From an uncultured Angelakisella sp. (GTDB lineage: Bacteria > Bacillota > Clostridia > Oscillospirales > Ruminococcaceae): 37,590 nucleotides of DNA. Made by a program: the position numbers and the translations under genes. The stretch's first letter is position 1; each line of letters opens with the position of its first letter. The notes beneath the pieces are model-generated. The model did no database searches. It saw only the letters and a list, made by a program, of their open reading frames with translations, and was not told the origin of the DNA. The stretch spans positions 1 through 37,590 of the forward strand of contig CAJUFR010000016.1 of the NCBI GenBank assembly GCA_910585525.1, in the 5' to 3' direction. Positions 1-8,471 of the stretch are shown one piece after another.

Positions 1-190
1 GTAAATTGTCACAGATTATTTCTAAATGCAGATAATCATGTATTATCTATTTGTTTTGATAGTTTTTCGATGAGTATAGTCTTTAAGGCGGAAAATAAGA
101 AAAATTTTTTTGTCAAATTTTAAACTAACTATATTTTTTTATACAGTTAAAAGATTTTTTCTGATTATCTTCACATTCCCTGACATAAAA

Positions 191-217
191 GAGGCCGCCC
201 AATCTTTTGGCGGCCTC
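191..217 (-). terminator. Rho-independent terminator of the integrase gene
   Basis: A perfect 9-bp stem (GAGGCCGCC with GGCGGCCTC) is followed on the minus strand by a T-rich stretch, 12 bases after the integrase stop codon. The 1..190 stretch to its left is A+T-rich; I see no gene or clear attachment site in it. Confidence 0.8.
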
Positions 218-228
218 CTGCTTATAGC

Positions 229-1123
229 CTAAATAGAAAATGTCATTGCTCCTCGCGGATGTTTTTCCGCAAGGAGCAAAGTTTGTTTCCTGGTCGAAAC
301 ATGGGTATAAATTTGCGTTGTCGAAATGGAGCTATGCCCTAAAAGTGATTGTATATATCGAATATCTACCCCTGCTTCCAGCAGAGAGGTGGCAAATGTA
401 TGGCGAAACATATGAGGCGTTATGTGACAGTCAGCATTTATTTGTTTCAGATGCTTATTGATAATTCCGCGGACCGATTGGGGGGATAAGGGTCTGCCGT
501 TTCGATTAAATAAAATCGCACTGCTTTTCCGAAGTTCTTCGTAATATGTTTCTTTGTATATCTTTGCAACTCGTAAAAGCTCTAGGTTTGTGATTTGCAG
601 GATCCGTTCTTTTCGTCCCTTTCCGTTAATAAGCAATTGGAGCATGGTATCACTTAGCTGAAAGGTTTTATTTGATAGCGCACATAGTTCGGACACCCTT
701 AACCCTGTGCTAAAAAGAAGTTCAAGTACAACAATATCTCTCAGAGTGTTTTTCTTTGTATGAACATAGGAGTTGTATGCGCTTTGCAGAAGACTATGGA
801 CAATTTCTTCTGGAATAATGCGTGGAAGTTGTTGTGGAGTTTGAAGTCGAACAGGAAATTGATCAAATGGGTTTTCTGCTACGACTCCTATCACTGCTTC
901 CTCATTATAAAAAGCCCGCACGCTGGCGATTTTTCTTTTTACTGACCGTGGTGAAAAGTTCTGATTTAGATATTTGATATAATTGCTGAGTATTTTCCGA
1001 TCCGCCCATTCGCCTTTTGTAAATTCTGTAAACTGGCATAGATCTATACGGTAGGCCTTAACCGTATTGGCAGATAGCTTCCTTTCCCAGATACCCGTGA
1101 ATTGCTGTTGACATTGACAACAT
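229..1123 (-). CDS. Tyrosine recombinase / integrase (XerC/D type), 5' end probably frameshifted
   Basis: A site-specific DNA recombinase that would cut and rejoin DNA through a tyrosine, as in integration or excision of a mobile element. The catalytic set is visible: Arg in GLRVSELCAL, Lys in GKGRKERIL, HMFRHTF, LLGHSS and the nucleophile Tyr in TTQIYTHV. The longest frame with an ordinary start begins at a GTG at 919..921, which would remove the N-terminal SAM-like core-binding domain. The same frame stays open to 1137 and encodes that domain (for example KLSANTVKAYRIDL and NYIKYLNQNFSPRSVKRKI), but holds no ATG, GTG or TTG. A good Shine-Dalgarno (AGGAGG, 1134..1139) and an ATG at 1121..1123 lie one frame off and stop after 22 codons. 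A one-base indel between about 1120 and 1090 is the simplest reading, so the gene may be inactive or need frameshifting. Confidence 0.85.
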
Positions 1124-1150
1124 AAGGCACAATCCTCCTAATTGAAATAG

Positions 1151-1171
1151 GGAATATTTAAGTAATATTCC
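1151..1171. promoter_or_regulatory. Perfect palindrome upstream of the integrase
   Basis: GGAATATT-N5-AATATTCC is a perfect 8-bp inverted repeat. It ends 11 bases upstream of the AGGAGG ribosome binding site of the integrase (minus strand). It could be an operator or a leader hairpin. No regulator for it is identified. The rest of 1141..1330 is A+T-rich with no gene seen. Confidence 0.4.
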
Positions 1172-1330
1172 TGCTCATAGTATATCAAATCACAGCAAAT
1201 GTGGACAGATAATGGCAGTTATTGAACTTTCCTGTGCATTATTACAGACGAAGCTGCCGAGTATATTCGGCTATATAAAAATGAAATGGTATGATCCATA
1301 TCACAATAATTTTCAAAGACGCCAGCGTGC

Positions 1331-1664
1331 TTAATACAAAAGAACGAACTTATACGGGTCAGCGATCCTATAGGGGTTCTCAGCGCAAAATTCTGCATAG
1401 CGCCGAGTATTTCGCACTGCCGGTTTTTCTTCCATACGGGAACCTTCTTTTTCCACCCCATAGAAATGCTTCTTCTGCTCCATACACAAAGACAGCAGTT
1501 CCACTGCTTTCCCGTAATTTTCCTGAAGGGCATAAATTACTGCGATATTGTTCCGTACCGCCATGATGTCGGGAAGCGTATCCTTGGAGTGCATCGCTTC
1601 CAGGGCGGCTATATTCTTCTTCAAGGTATCTAATCCTTCCAACCAATCCGGGGCTATTGGGGAT
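1331..1664 (-). pseudogene. C-terminal TPR fragment of a broken STAND ATPase gene
   Basis: The minus-strand frame from about 1664 to 1331 encodes a tetratricopeptide-like helical stretch (MAVRNNIAVIYALQENYGKA and VELLSLCMEQKKHF). It has no start codon or ribosome binding site of its own. It lies in the same orientation as the N-terminal ATPase piece at 3403..3914, with the middle of the protein inverted between them, so I read it as the distal end of the same ancestral gene. After conceptual re-inversion this frame is not continuous with the middle piece: all three frames meet a stop near that joint, so decay there must be assumed. It could instead be the tail of a related second gene. Confidence 0.65.
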
Positions 1665-3408
1665 CGATCTGCCTTTGGGTACTGGAGAACAGTTTGTAGA
1701 GGAGCAGCTCCGCCGGGAACGGATGGATGACCTCCGGTCTGTGATGGAGCCGCTGATCCAGCAGTGGGATCAGTTGTCCGAGCCGGACATTCGCTCCCGG
1801 CTCACAGGCTATTATGTCGAGGATCTCAACGATTCTCCGGCGGATATTGCCGTATTCACCGAAAGGGAGCATCATCTAATTATCACTTTGGACGCCTTTG
1901 AAAAACGCCCTCGAAGCGGTGAGGACTGGTTTTGGGAAAAATTGCTCCCTAAAATCAAGAAAACCTTGTGGTTCCTCTTTGCATTGACGAAGAATTACCC
2001 ATAAAGCGTGGGCGGCGGGGCGGATTTTACTCCAACGAGGTAAAGGCCCTTTCTGAGGACCACCTACAGACATATCTTTTCCAAAGAGGGGTCGCCAGTA
2101 AAGAGGACCAGCTGTTTATCATCCAGAGATCCCAGGGACTGCCTGCCGCCGTACAAATCATGTGCAACATCTATCAGAATAATGGGGGGATATTTGATTG
2201 TCAAAGCGAAACGGAAGGCTACGCCAACCTGTTTCGTCGCTATTTCAGCCGCCACCCGGGAAACCTGACCCAAGCATTGGTCAGCGGCCTTTCCCTCTTT
2301 GACCACTGGGATATAGAGGTCGTGCGGCATATTTATCAAGGGGATGACTGCAATAGGGTGTTTCAGGAATTGATACAAAACGCTGCGCCGGTGGAGGAAG
2401 GTCACAAGGCCAGCGAAGGAGCCCTGCTCTGGCATTTAGTAGATATTGTGCGGAAGACCATGCAGGCGATCCTGTCCCAAGAGGAGAATTGGGGAATGCG
2501 TTTGGATGCCAACCGCCGTAAGTACCACTATGAAAGGCAAAAAGTGGACTTTTTGATGGAGGCGTGGGGCAAAAAACAGGTGGGGTATGAGGAGTATATG
2601 ACCTTCTCTACTCACTGTCGGGAAGCCTTTCACGCAGCGGTGCAGTGATATAACTCCGAGGAGGATTTTGAGGACATCGCCAGTTGGTGCCTGAAGGCGG
2701 AATCCTTTATGGACAAAAAGAGCTTTTTTGAACTGGAGGCCGAGTTGAGCGACTTTTTTCTGGGAGAGGTGGAGAAGCGGGATCGTTTTTACCATGACAC
2801 GCCGGAGGATGAAAAGAGGATGTTCCGGTTCCAAAGCATGGCCAACCGGGCCTGGGTATACCGGTATATCGGGGATCAAGAGAAGGCGTCCGTTTATGCC
2901 GGAGAATGCTATACGGAGGTCCTCCGTACCATGAGGATCAGATTCCCCTACACCGCCTTTGCTTTTTACCGCTACGGACTGACTTTTTGGGATAGTTGCG
3001 ACTACAAAACGGCGGAGTGGCTGTTCCAGCAGTGCCTTTCCATCTCGGAGGGGGACAAAAGAACTGTGGGGATCTTAAAGTCGCCTCTAAGCTTGATTGT
3101 GAACAATGCTCTGGACTGCTTGATGATGGATCAGAAGCAGCACGAGGAGGCGGAAAAGACACTGGCTAATTCCAGAGATCAACGAAGCCCCGAGGATAGG
3201 GGCGGATTGCGGACAACCCACAGCAATCTTTCAAAACTGTACTTTCGGTGGGCTCAGGAGATCGGGAACAAGTCCCCGGAGGATCCCCGGATCAGAGAGT
3301 ATCTGGAAAAGGCTCAAAAAGAGATGGAGCTGTAGGAAACGGTATCCAGGGCCGACGAGGTAACCGTGTACCGGAGGGATAAGTCAAAGGAGATCATCTT
3401 AAAGATCG
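1665..3408. other. Inverted segment bounded by a 6-bp inverted repeat
   Basis: CGATCT at 1665..1670 and its reverse complement AGATCG at 3403..3408 bound a 1,732-bp segment. Its coding sense is opposite to that of the flanking parts of the same STAND/TPR gene. Flipping the segment restores an open frame across the ATPase joint. No longer inverted repeat is visible at the two ends, so a short-homology accident is more likely than a dedicated invertase. Confidence 0.75.
1671..3402 (+). pseudogene. Inverted middle part of the STAND ATPase/TPR gene
   Basis: This plus-strand stretch encodes the centre of a STAND-type signalling ATPase, in order: a Walker B-like strand (HHLIITLDAFEKR), a sensor/winged-helix region (VKALSEDHLQTYLF, RSQGLPAAVQIM) and TPR-like helices (SMANRAWVYRYIGDQEKA, AEWLFQQCLSI). 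It has no start of its own; its first residues continue the ATPase piece on the other strand. It is broken by a frameshift near 1970..2000, where the frame opening at about 1657 passes to another one. It also has an in-frame TGA at 2646..2648 and a TAG at 3333..3335. These lesions show that the gene is no longer functional. STAND NTPases with repeat sensors often serve in signalling or antiphage defence; nothing here shows which role this one had. Confidence 0.75.
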
Positions 3409-3914
3409 CCATAGACCGAATGGAGGGCCGCACAGGAGCAAACTCCCCGAGCCATGCTGCTAAGGGAGAAGGCCATCCGCAGCAGGCGCCCATCTCCGGA
3501 AACCTGGTCCATCTGGTAGTCTGCCTTTTTGGTCAATTCAAACAGATAGCGGTTGGCTGTTTCGTACCGGGGAAAGGTGAATTTGGGACTGGAACGGGTA
3601 AGTTTCTGACAAAACCGGCGGACCGTTTTCAATTCTCCGCTCCCCCCAGTGACATCCAGGTGGAGCAGCGTTCGCACCTGGTCCTTGGGCATTCTTTCTT
3701 GAGCCTTTTGGGACAGGAGGCGTGCATATTCACAGAGCTTGGATTTCCCCACACCAGACCTGCCATAGAAATCGTAGATTGTGCCTTCCTCCCGGCACGG
3801 CTCCTTCAGCGCATCTTCCAGAAGGGTGATTTCCCTTTCCCTTCCGCACAACAACTCCCGCTGGGCTGTAAGCCGTTCTGCTGTCAAAATATTCGATTCT
3901 GTCGAAGCAACCAC
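3403..3914 (-). pseudogene. N-terminal P-loop part of the STAND ATPase gene
   Basis: The start is GTG at 3912..3914, seven bases after a strong AAAGGAGG; an upstream GTG at 3933 lies before that site and is unlikely. The frame encodes a NACHT/STAND-like entry region (CGREREITLLEDAL) and a Walker A loop (FYGRSGVGKSKL). It ends abruptly at 3399 just after VYGDL. At that point the sequence CGATCT also occurs in the opposite orientation at 1665..1670. Joining the two sites gives an in-frame VYGDLPLGTGEQFVEE, linking this piece to the inverted middle. The promoter and ribosome binding site therefore still drive a truncated protein of about 171 residues. Confidence 0.8.
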
Positions 3915-4033
3915 AGAAACACCTCCTTTCGACACAAGCCTTTCTTAAAGTATAGCTTGTAGAAGCAGCCTTGTCCAGAGGTATTGAAGCGATTTAGACA
4001 ACAAAAATATTCTCCGAAATTTCCATGCCTCCC

Positions 4034-4606
4034 TCATCGTGTCATAGACCGTGTTGTTATAAACTGAAAACAGTCATGGATATAGATAGTGGCAGATAAA
4101 GAAGAGCCGATTTTCGCATAGCAGGTAGATATTCCCCTCCAGCGTTTGAGACACAGAAAAGCATTTTCAATCAAATGACACTGTTTGTAAAATTCTTCAT
4201 TGTACCCTTTCTGAATCTTCTGGTTACATTTTGAAGGATAATCATCTCTGGCGCAAAACATAGTCGAAAATCTCATTTATATTATAGATTCAATTCATAA
4301 GAAATAATCCTATGTCCAGGCAATCAGGTAATGGCGAAACAAAATACAGGCCACTATGGCTCCCGCTGTTAAGATGGTTTGAACCAGTTTGCTGTTGTAC
4401 ATTCATAGCGAGATGCAGCGTCACCTTGGGGCCCTTTTGTAAGTCCACTCACCTCGTTATTACCTTTTACGCCTATAGCATATGAGTAAACCTTGAAGTG
4501 ACTGGCATCGATCACAAACCATTTCAGTTCTGCTTCTTTAGAAAAAAGTTCCAATAAATAATTTCTCCCTGATTCCCTAACTTTTATTTTAAATTTCGAC
4601 AGGAAA
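4034..4606 (-). mobile_element. Decayed IS5-family transposase remnant
   Basis: Two minus-strand fragments align in order with an IS5/IS427-type DDE transposase. Positions 4369..4606 carry the region of the first catalytic Asp (LKWFVIDASHFKVYSYAIG, then GLTKG; another frame continues as LHLAMNVQQQ). Positions 4034..4276 carry the C-terminal end with the catalytic Glu (GYNEEFYKQCHLIENAFLC, LKRWRGIS, CYAK). The second Asp region is missing or unrecognisable between them. Frames are broken and no terminal inverted repeats were found, so the element is inactive. It abuts the 3' end of the unknown gene ending at 4607. Confidence 0.7.
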
Positions 4607-5578
4607 CTATTGCTCTTCAAAATCCTCCTTTTTCAAATCCATATTTAATCTAAGTTGTTCCGGTTTAGTTATTAAATCATCAATTCTTGCTCTGATTTTT
4701 GTATCCAGATCAGTTGCAACCATTTTTAAAAATGAAACGCATTTTCCTTGACCCCATAAATTTGAATCAATATCACTCTGATACTTTTGCAATAGAATAG
4801 GGACTATTTCCATATAAAGGAATAAAATACATGTAGCTATCTTTTCTTCACGGGGATACTGTAGAAGTTCTCCCAAATATTTATCCTCGTCAAATCCTAT
4901 TGTTTTTCGATTGCTTAAAGATATTTCAATATTTAGATGATTTCGGTAAGAAAGAGCTACTGTTATTTGATTTAAGTTTTTACTTTCAATCAAAAATGAC
5001 AATGCACTTATGATATTCATTACAGATTCGCCTGACATAGACACCTTTGCCAGCAAGTCTTCTGTATCACCCTTAAATCCCTTTATTGAATCCACAATTA
5101 AATCGCTAAGTTCTTCATTCTCACTTGATATAGTATTCTCTCTGCTATACACTTTGCTTATCAACCATACAAATAAGTCTCCTGACAAATCAAAAGCATT
5201 ACTGACAATTTCTCCTTTTCCATTATAAAAGAGCATTTTTCGAAGCAATGTCTGTGCATATGTATTTTTGCTTATAATATAGCGCACTTTTCCCGCAGTA
5301 AAATATGGAATAAGAAAGCCTCTCTTTGTATATGTTCCATCATCTAATACGTCTTCACTTCCGGGGATTTGGTCCACCGTAAATGTATAGTAATTGTATA
5401 TAACTTCTCTGCCATAAAATACGGCTTTTTTGTTCTCTGCAAAAATCTTTTTAATATTCCAATTAATATATTTTGTTCCATTTTCTGGCGTTTCATCAGG
5501 ATGTGCTTTATCAAGCAATTTCTCAACATCCAATAAATTGTTTGTTTTTTCATCTACCCATCTTGTAATTGCTATCAT
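4607..5578 (-). CDS. Unrecognised 323-aa protein, third gene of an A+T-rich operon
   Basis: I do not recognise the family. The protein is soluble-looking and mixed alpha/beta. An N-terminal half has aromatic strands (AVFYGREVIYNYYTFTV, RGFLIPYFTAGKVRYII), followed by helices rich in hydrophobic and acidic residues and a charged tail (DLKKEDFEEQ). No signal peptide, P-loop or nuclease motif is evident. Its ATG lies four bases after the stop of the preceding gene, ten bases behind AAGGGG, so it is cotranscribed and probably translationally coupled. Its base composition is well below that of the core chromosome, which suggests recent transfer. The context of integrase and decaying defence-like genes makes an accessory or defence role possible, as inference only. 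Confidence 0.7.
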   Translation of the reverse strand: MIAITRWVDEKTNNLLDVEKLLDKAHPDETPENGTKYINWNIKKIFAENKKAVFYGREVIYNYYTFTVDQIPGSEDVLDDGTYTKRGFLIPYFTAGKVRYIISKNTYAQTLLRKMLFYNGKGEIVSNAFDLSGDLFVWLISKVYSRENTISSENEELSDLIVDSIKGFKGDTEDLLAKVSMSGESVMNIISALSFLIESKNLNQITVALSYRNHLNIEISLSNRKTIGFDEDKYLGELLQYPREEKIATCILFLYMEIVPILLQKYQSDIDSNLWGQGKCVSFLKMVATDLDTKIRARIDDLITKPEQLRLNMDLKKEDFEEQ

Positions 5579-5582
5579 TCAA

Positions 5583-6209
5583 TCATTCCCCTTCATTTTG
5601 AATTGTCATTCCGTTTGTTATAAATTTAAGTCCCCTTTTCTTTTTGACTGTTGGCTGAAGATCAATGGATGCGTTATTTGCATTGTTGCGTATCAACGAA
5701 ATTTTTATGCGCGTTTCTGTATGAATTTCTTTTTTATTATCATGTTCCGGCAACAATGCAGAAACATTCCATTTGATTTGACGATTCTCCTGTTGGAGGC
5801 TACTGGTTGCATCTAATTGAGCTGAAAACCATGGAGGTATATCTAAACAAATTTCTGTTCCAACTAGCTTTCGATAATTGCCCCGAAGAATGATGTGACA
5901 CCATATATTTGTAACCCCCATTGATTTCGCACTCATTTGTACAATAGGAGTTGTGCTACTATCTTCCCTTTGCTCATTTGTATAGAATATGCATGCTATT
6001 GTGGCTTTGTCTTTCAATATAAAATACTCTACCAATTCAACAATAGCTTCTAATATTGCTAAATATAATGCCAATCCAGATTCAAAGCAATGATCTTCTG
6101 GAATGAATGTTATATATTCACAAAAATTCCATTTACTTAATATAAACATTGCAATTATTGGTGGAATAATCGCCTTTATTAAAATTTTTATAATTATAGG
6201 AGGCTTCAA
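5583..6209 (-). CDS. Unrecognised 208-aa membrane-anchored protein, second gene of the operon
   Basis: It starts at TTG (6207..6209), overlapping the stop of the previous gene as TTGA. A near-perfect AGGAGGTGA stands seven bases upstream, so the unusual start is well supported. Residues about 3..27 form a hydrophobic segment (PIIIKILIKAIIPPIIAMFI), and a second hydrophobic helix lies near residues 42..65 (ALYLAILEAIVELVEYFIL). The remaining 140 residues look like beta strands in an Ig-like or CARDB-like pattern (CLDIPPWFSAQLDAT, RQIKWNVSALLPEH, TRIKISLI). That fold is inferred from pattern only. The orientation of the domain relative to the membrane is not decided. No family recognised. Confidence 0.7.
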   Translation of the reverse strand: MKPPIIIKILIKAIIPPIIAMFILSKWNFCEYITFIPEDHCFESGLALYLAILEAIVELVEYFILKDKATIACIFYTNEQREDSSTTPIVQMSAKSMGVTNIWCHIILRGNYRKLVGTEICLDIPPWFSAQLDATSSLQQENRQIKWNVSALLPEHDNKKEIHTETRIKISLIRNNANNASIDLQPTVKKKRGLKFITNGMTIQNEGE

Positions 6210-6685
6210 GCAATCACCTCCTGCATAATTTTAGTGATTTCATTAGAAACGGAATCATAAACATTCTCTGAAACAACAATAATTCCGTTCACTTGCAAAC
6301 TAAGAAGGAATCCTGTTCCTTCGGCGCCGGTAATATTTACTTTTTTTATATCGATCGAATCATATTTGCTCAAAAAAGAAAGTTTATCCCTCAATATTTT
6401 CCAATAAGCACCATTGATCTTCATCTTATCCAAAAGCACATCGATTTCTTTGTCTAAATCGGTGTCCTCCACCAAAAATTCGATTTCAGTTATAAGAGTA
6501 TTGTGCTTTAATAGAAAGTATTCCATTAGTGAGAGCATAACCGAAGATGTAAAAATGCTTTGTTGATATCCATTGTTAGAGGCTTCTTGTATTACATCAT
6601 AGTAATTTGGTTGAGGATCATACAAAAAACATTCAAATTTTCTCGTGTGAATATTTTGAAAAATTTTTCCATACTTATTACGCAT
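6206..6685 (-). CDS. Unrecognised 159-aa protein, first gene of the operon
   Basis: A soluble mixed alpha/beta protein of unknown family, with no membrane segment and no motif I can name. Visible parts are an N-terminal aromatic stretch (KFECFLYDPQPNYYDVI), a central acidic helix (EDTDLDKEIDVLLDKM) and a C-terminal strand-helix unit (GAEGTGFLLSLQVNG, then ITKIMQEVI). The ATG follows a GAGGTG site. The last codons contain the strong ribosome binding site of the next gene, so the two are tightly coupled. A promoter about 210 bases upstream (6894..6922) is the likely driver of all three genes. Confidence 0.7.
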   Translation of the reverse strand: MRNKYGKIFQNIHTRKFECFLYDPQPNYYDVIQEASNNGYQQSIFTSSVMLSLMEYFLLKHNTLITEIEFLVEDTDLDKEIDVLLDKMKINGAYWKILRDKLSFLSKYDSIDIKKVNITGAEGTGFLLSLQVNGIIVVSENVYDSVSNEITKIMQEVIA

Positions 6686-6893
6686 TTTTGTTCACCTCGT
6701 TAGAATTGAAAGATAGGCTTATCGTCTTCAAATTGCTCTTGTAGATATTCACGAGATTAGGCTAGACAGTGAGTTTTTCATATGCAATTAGATGTGTGAC
6801 TGCTAAAAAATATTGGAATTGAGAAAAGGTCCAAAACAAATATTCTTGCCCACCCTTCTCTCTATCATTTCACTTTTCCTTACGGCGTAGTTT

Positions 6894-6922
6894 ATTATAT
6901 CATAATTTTCTGGATTTGTGAA
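6894..6922 (-). promoter_or_regulatory. Sigma-A-type promoter for the three-gene operon
   Basis: On the minus strand TTCACA (6917..6922), a 17-bp spacer and a perfect TATAAT (6894..6899) stand between the AAA ATPase gene and the operon. Transcription would begin near 6887, leaving a leader of about 200 bases in which I see no clear structured element. Confidence 0.65.
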
Positions 6923-6979
6923 TACTACTTATATATGGCTAAATCTTATTTTGGGGACAGTTTTCGTGCCCCAGTTATT

Positions 6980-8317
6980 CTACCGTTTTAGCTCTAATGC
7001 TAAGCCAATCATTTGGTTGGCCCGATCCGCCATAAACAGAGGAATATTTAAAACATCATCATCCAGCTTCAAATTGTCCAGCGAAAACCTTACCCGCAGC
7101 TTGACCTTATCCGCAAACAGTTCCTTGAATTTCCGAAGGCTCCTGCTGGAAAGGTTGGCCTCGGACTTAACCTCTATGGGAAAAATGTCATTCTCCCGCT
7201 GGATAAGGAAGTCCACCTCATAGGGCGGATTATTTTGGCTCCAGTAGCGGGGGACCACCTCAAACTGCGTCATCAAGGTTTGAAGCACAAAGTTTTCGGT
7301 CAACGCCCCCTTAAACTCGGTGAACAAGCGGTTTCCTTCTCCAAACGCTGTTGGGGCAAGCTGTGCCAAGCGGCGGAGCAGTCCCACATCTGCCAGATAG
7401 ATCTTGAAGGCGGAAAGATCATCGTAGGCAGAAACAGGCAGACCCGGCGCAGTGCTGCGGTAGATTTTGTGTACCAGCCGAGCATCTACCAGCCATTGCA
7501 GCGCATCCTCATACTCCCTGGCTCTTGCACCTTCCTTGACCGCCCGATAAAGAAACTTCTTGTTTTCCCTTGCCAGCTGAGATGGAATGGACTTCCAGAT
7601 CATGGAGATTTTCGGGAACTCGCTGATGTTGGGATGCTTCGCGAAATCGCGCTCATATGCGCTGATGATGCTGGAGAGGGCTTCCTGCATTGCATCCACA
7701 TCCCGGGCTTCGGTCCACATCAGAACTGGCTCCGGCATCCCTCCAGTGACATAGTACATCTTCAGTTTTTCGTACAAAGGATTAAAGAAGGCATCGGGAA
7801 TAGGTTCAATGGTGTCGATGCTTTTCAAATACTTGGCCAGATTCCCGTCTCTATTGGCAAGCAGAAACTCGGTAAAAGTCATGGGGTCGATTTGCATAAA
7901 GTTGACTTTGCCCACCGGGAAAGAGGATGGCTTGGCAAGGGCGATGCCTAAGAGGGACCCAGCGCAGGCAATATGATACTGCGGGGCGTTTTCGCAAAAG
8001 TATTTCATGGAGTTGATGACCTTGGGGCAGTCCTGCACCTCGTCAAAAACGATCAGCGTCTTTGACGGTATGATTTTCTGACCGCTGGCCAGGGTCAGAT
8101 TCTGAAGTAGGCGCCCAACATCTTTGGTTGTTTCAAAAAACTGCTGGTATTCCTCGTGTTCATCAAAGTTGAAATAGGCGGTATTTTCATAGTAGCGTCT
8201 GCCAAACTCCTTGAGGAGCCAGGTCTTTCCCACCTGACGTACCCCTTTGAGAATCAGCGGTTTGCGGTAGGGGGAATTTTTCCACTCCAGCAGCTTGTTC
8301 AAAATCAATCGTTCCAT
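6980..8317 (-). CDS. AAA ATPase with DUF4143 (AAA_14 family)
   Basis: A full-length member (445 residues) of the AAA_14/DUF4143 ATP-binding proteins, which are widespread in gut bacteria and have no settled function. The N-terminal ATPase shows Walker A (GVRQVGKTWL) and Walker B (TLIVFDEVQD), with a sensor-like Ser in CAGSLLG. The C-terminal DUF4143 part has a PD-(D/E)XK-like core (YEVDFLIQ, then FPIEVKS). ATG at 8315..8317 is preferred because AAAGGG lies ten bases upstream; an in-frame GTG at 8324 sits too close to that site. The gene has its own promoter (8375..8403) and seems intact, unlike its left-hand neighbours. Its base composition is intermediate between island and core. Confidence 0.9.
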   Translation of the reverse strand: MERLILNKLLEWKNSPYRKPLILKGVRQVGKTWLLKEFGRRYYENTAYFNFDEHEEYQQFFETTKDVGRLLQNLTLASGQKIIPSKTLIVFDEVQDCPKVINSMKYFCENAPQYHIACAGSLLGIALAKPSSFPVGKVNFMQIDPMTFTEFLLANRDGNLAKYLKSIDTIEPIPDAFFNPLYEKLKMYYVTGGMPEPVLMWTEARDVDAMQEALSSIISAYERDFAKHPNISEFPKISMIWKSIPSQLARENKKFLYRAVKEGARAREYEDALQWLVDARLVHKIYRSTAPGLPVSAYDDLSAFKIYLADVGLLRRLAQLAPTAFGEGNRLFTEFKGALTENFVLQTLMTQFEVVPRYWSQNNPPYEVDFLIQRENDIFPIEVKSEANLSSRSLRKFKELFADKVKLRVRFSLDNLKLDDDVLNIPLFMADRANQMIGLALELKR

Positions 8318-8374
8318 ATGCTGCACGCCCTTTCACATTTTTTTGGAAGTTTCGTGTATTGAAATCACAATTTT

Positions 8375-8403
8375 ATTATATTCAGTTTGGAGAAGAAATG
8401 CAA
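8375..8403 (-). promoter_or_regulatory. Promoter of the AAA_14 gene
   Basis: TTGCAT (8398..8403), a 17-bp spacer and a perfect TATAAT (8375..8380) on the minus strand lie about 60 bases upstream of the start codon. The -35 element is weak. Confidence 0.55.
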
Positions 8404-8471
8404 CCATTCACAAAATTATTTATAATCAATGTGTGATGTCACATTTTTATGTAGTTTTTGCTTTTTGGGTG

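Noticed and set aside
229..3408. Active invertible switch run by the neighbouring tyrosine recombinase
   Set aside because: The inverted repeat is only 6 bp, the recombinase 5' end is broken, and the gene has further stops; a one-off accident is simpler.
4607..6685. Assignment of the three-gene operon to a named antiphage system such as Kiwa
   Set aside because: Gene number, sizes and the single strong N-terminal anchor do not match any system I can recall with certainty.
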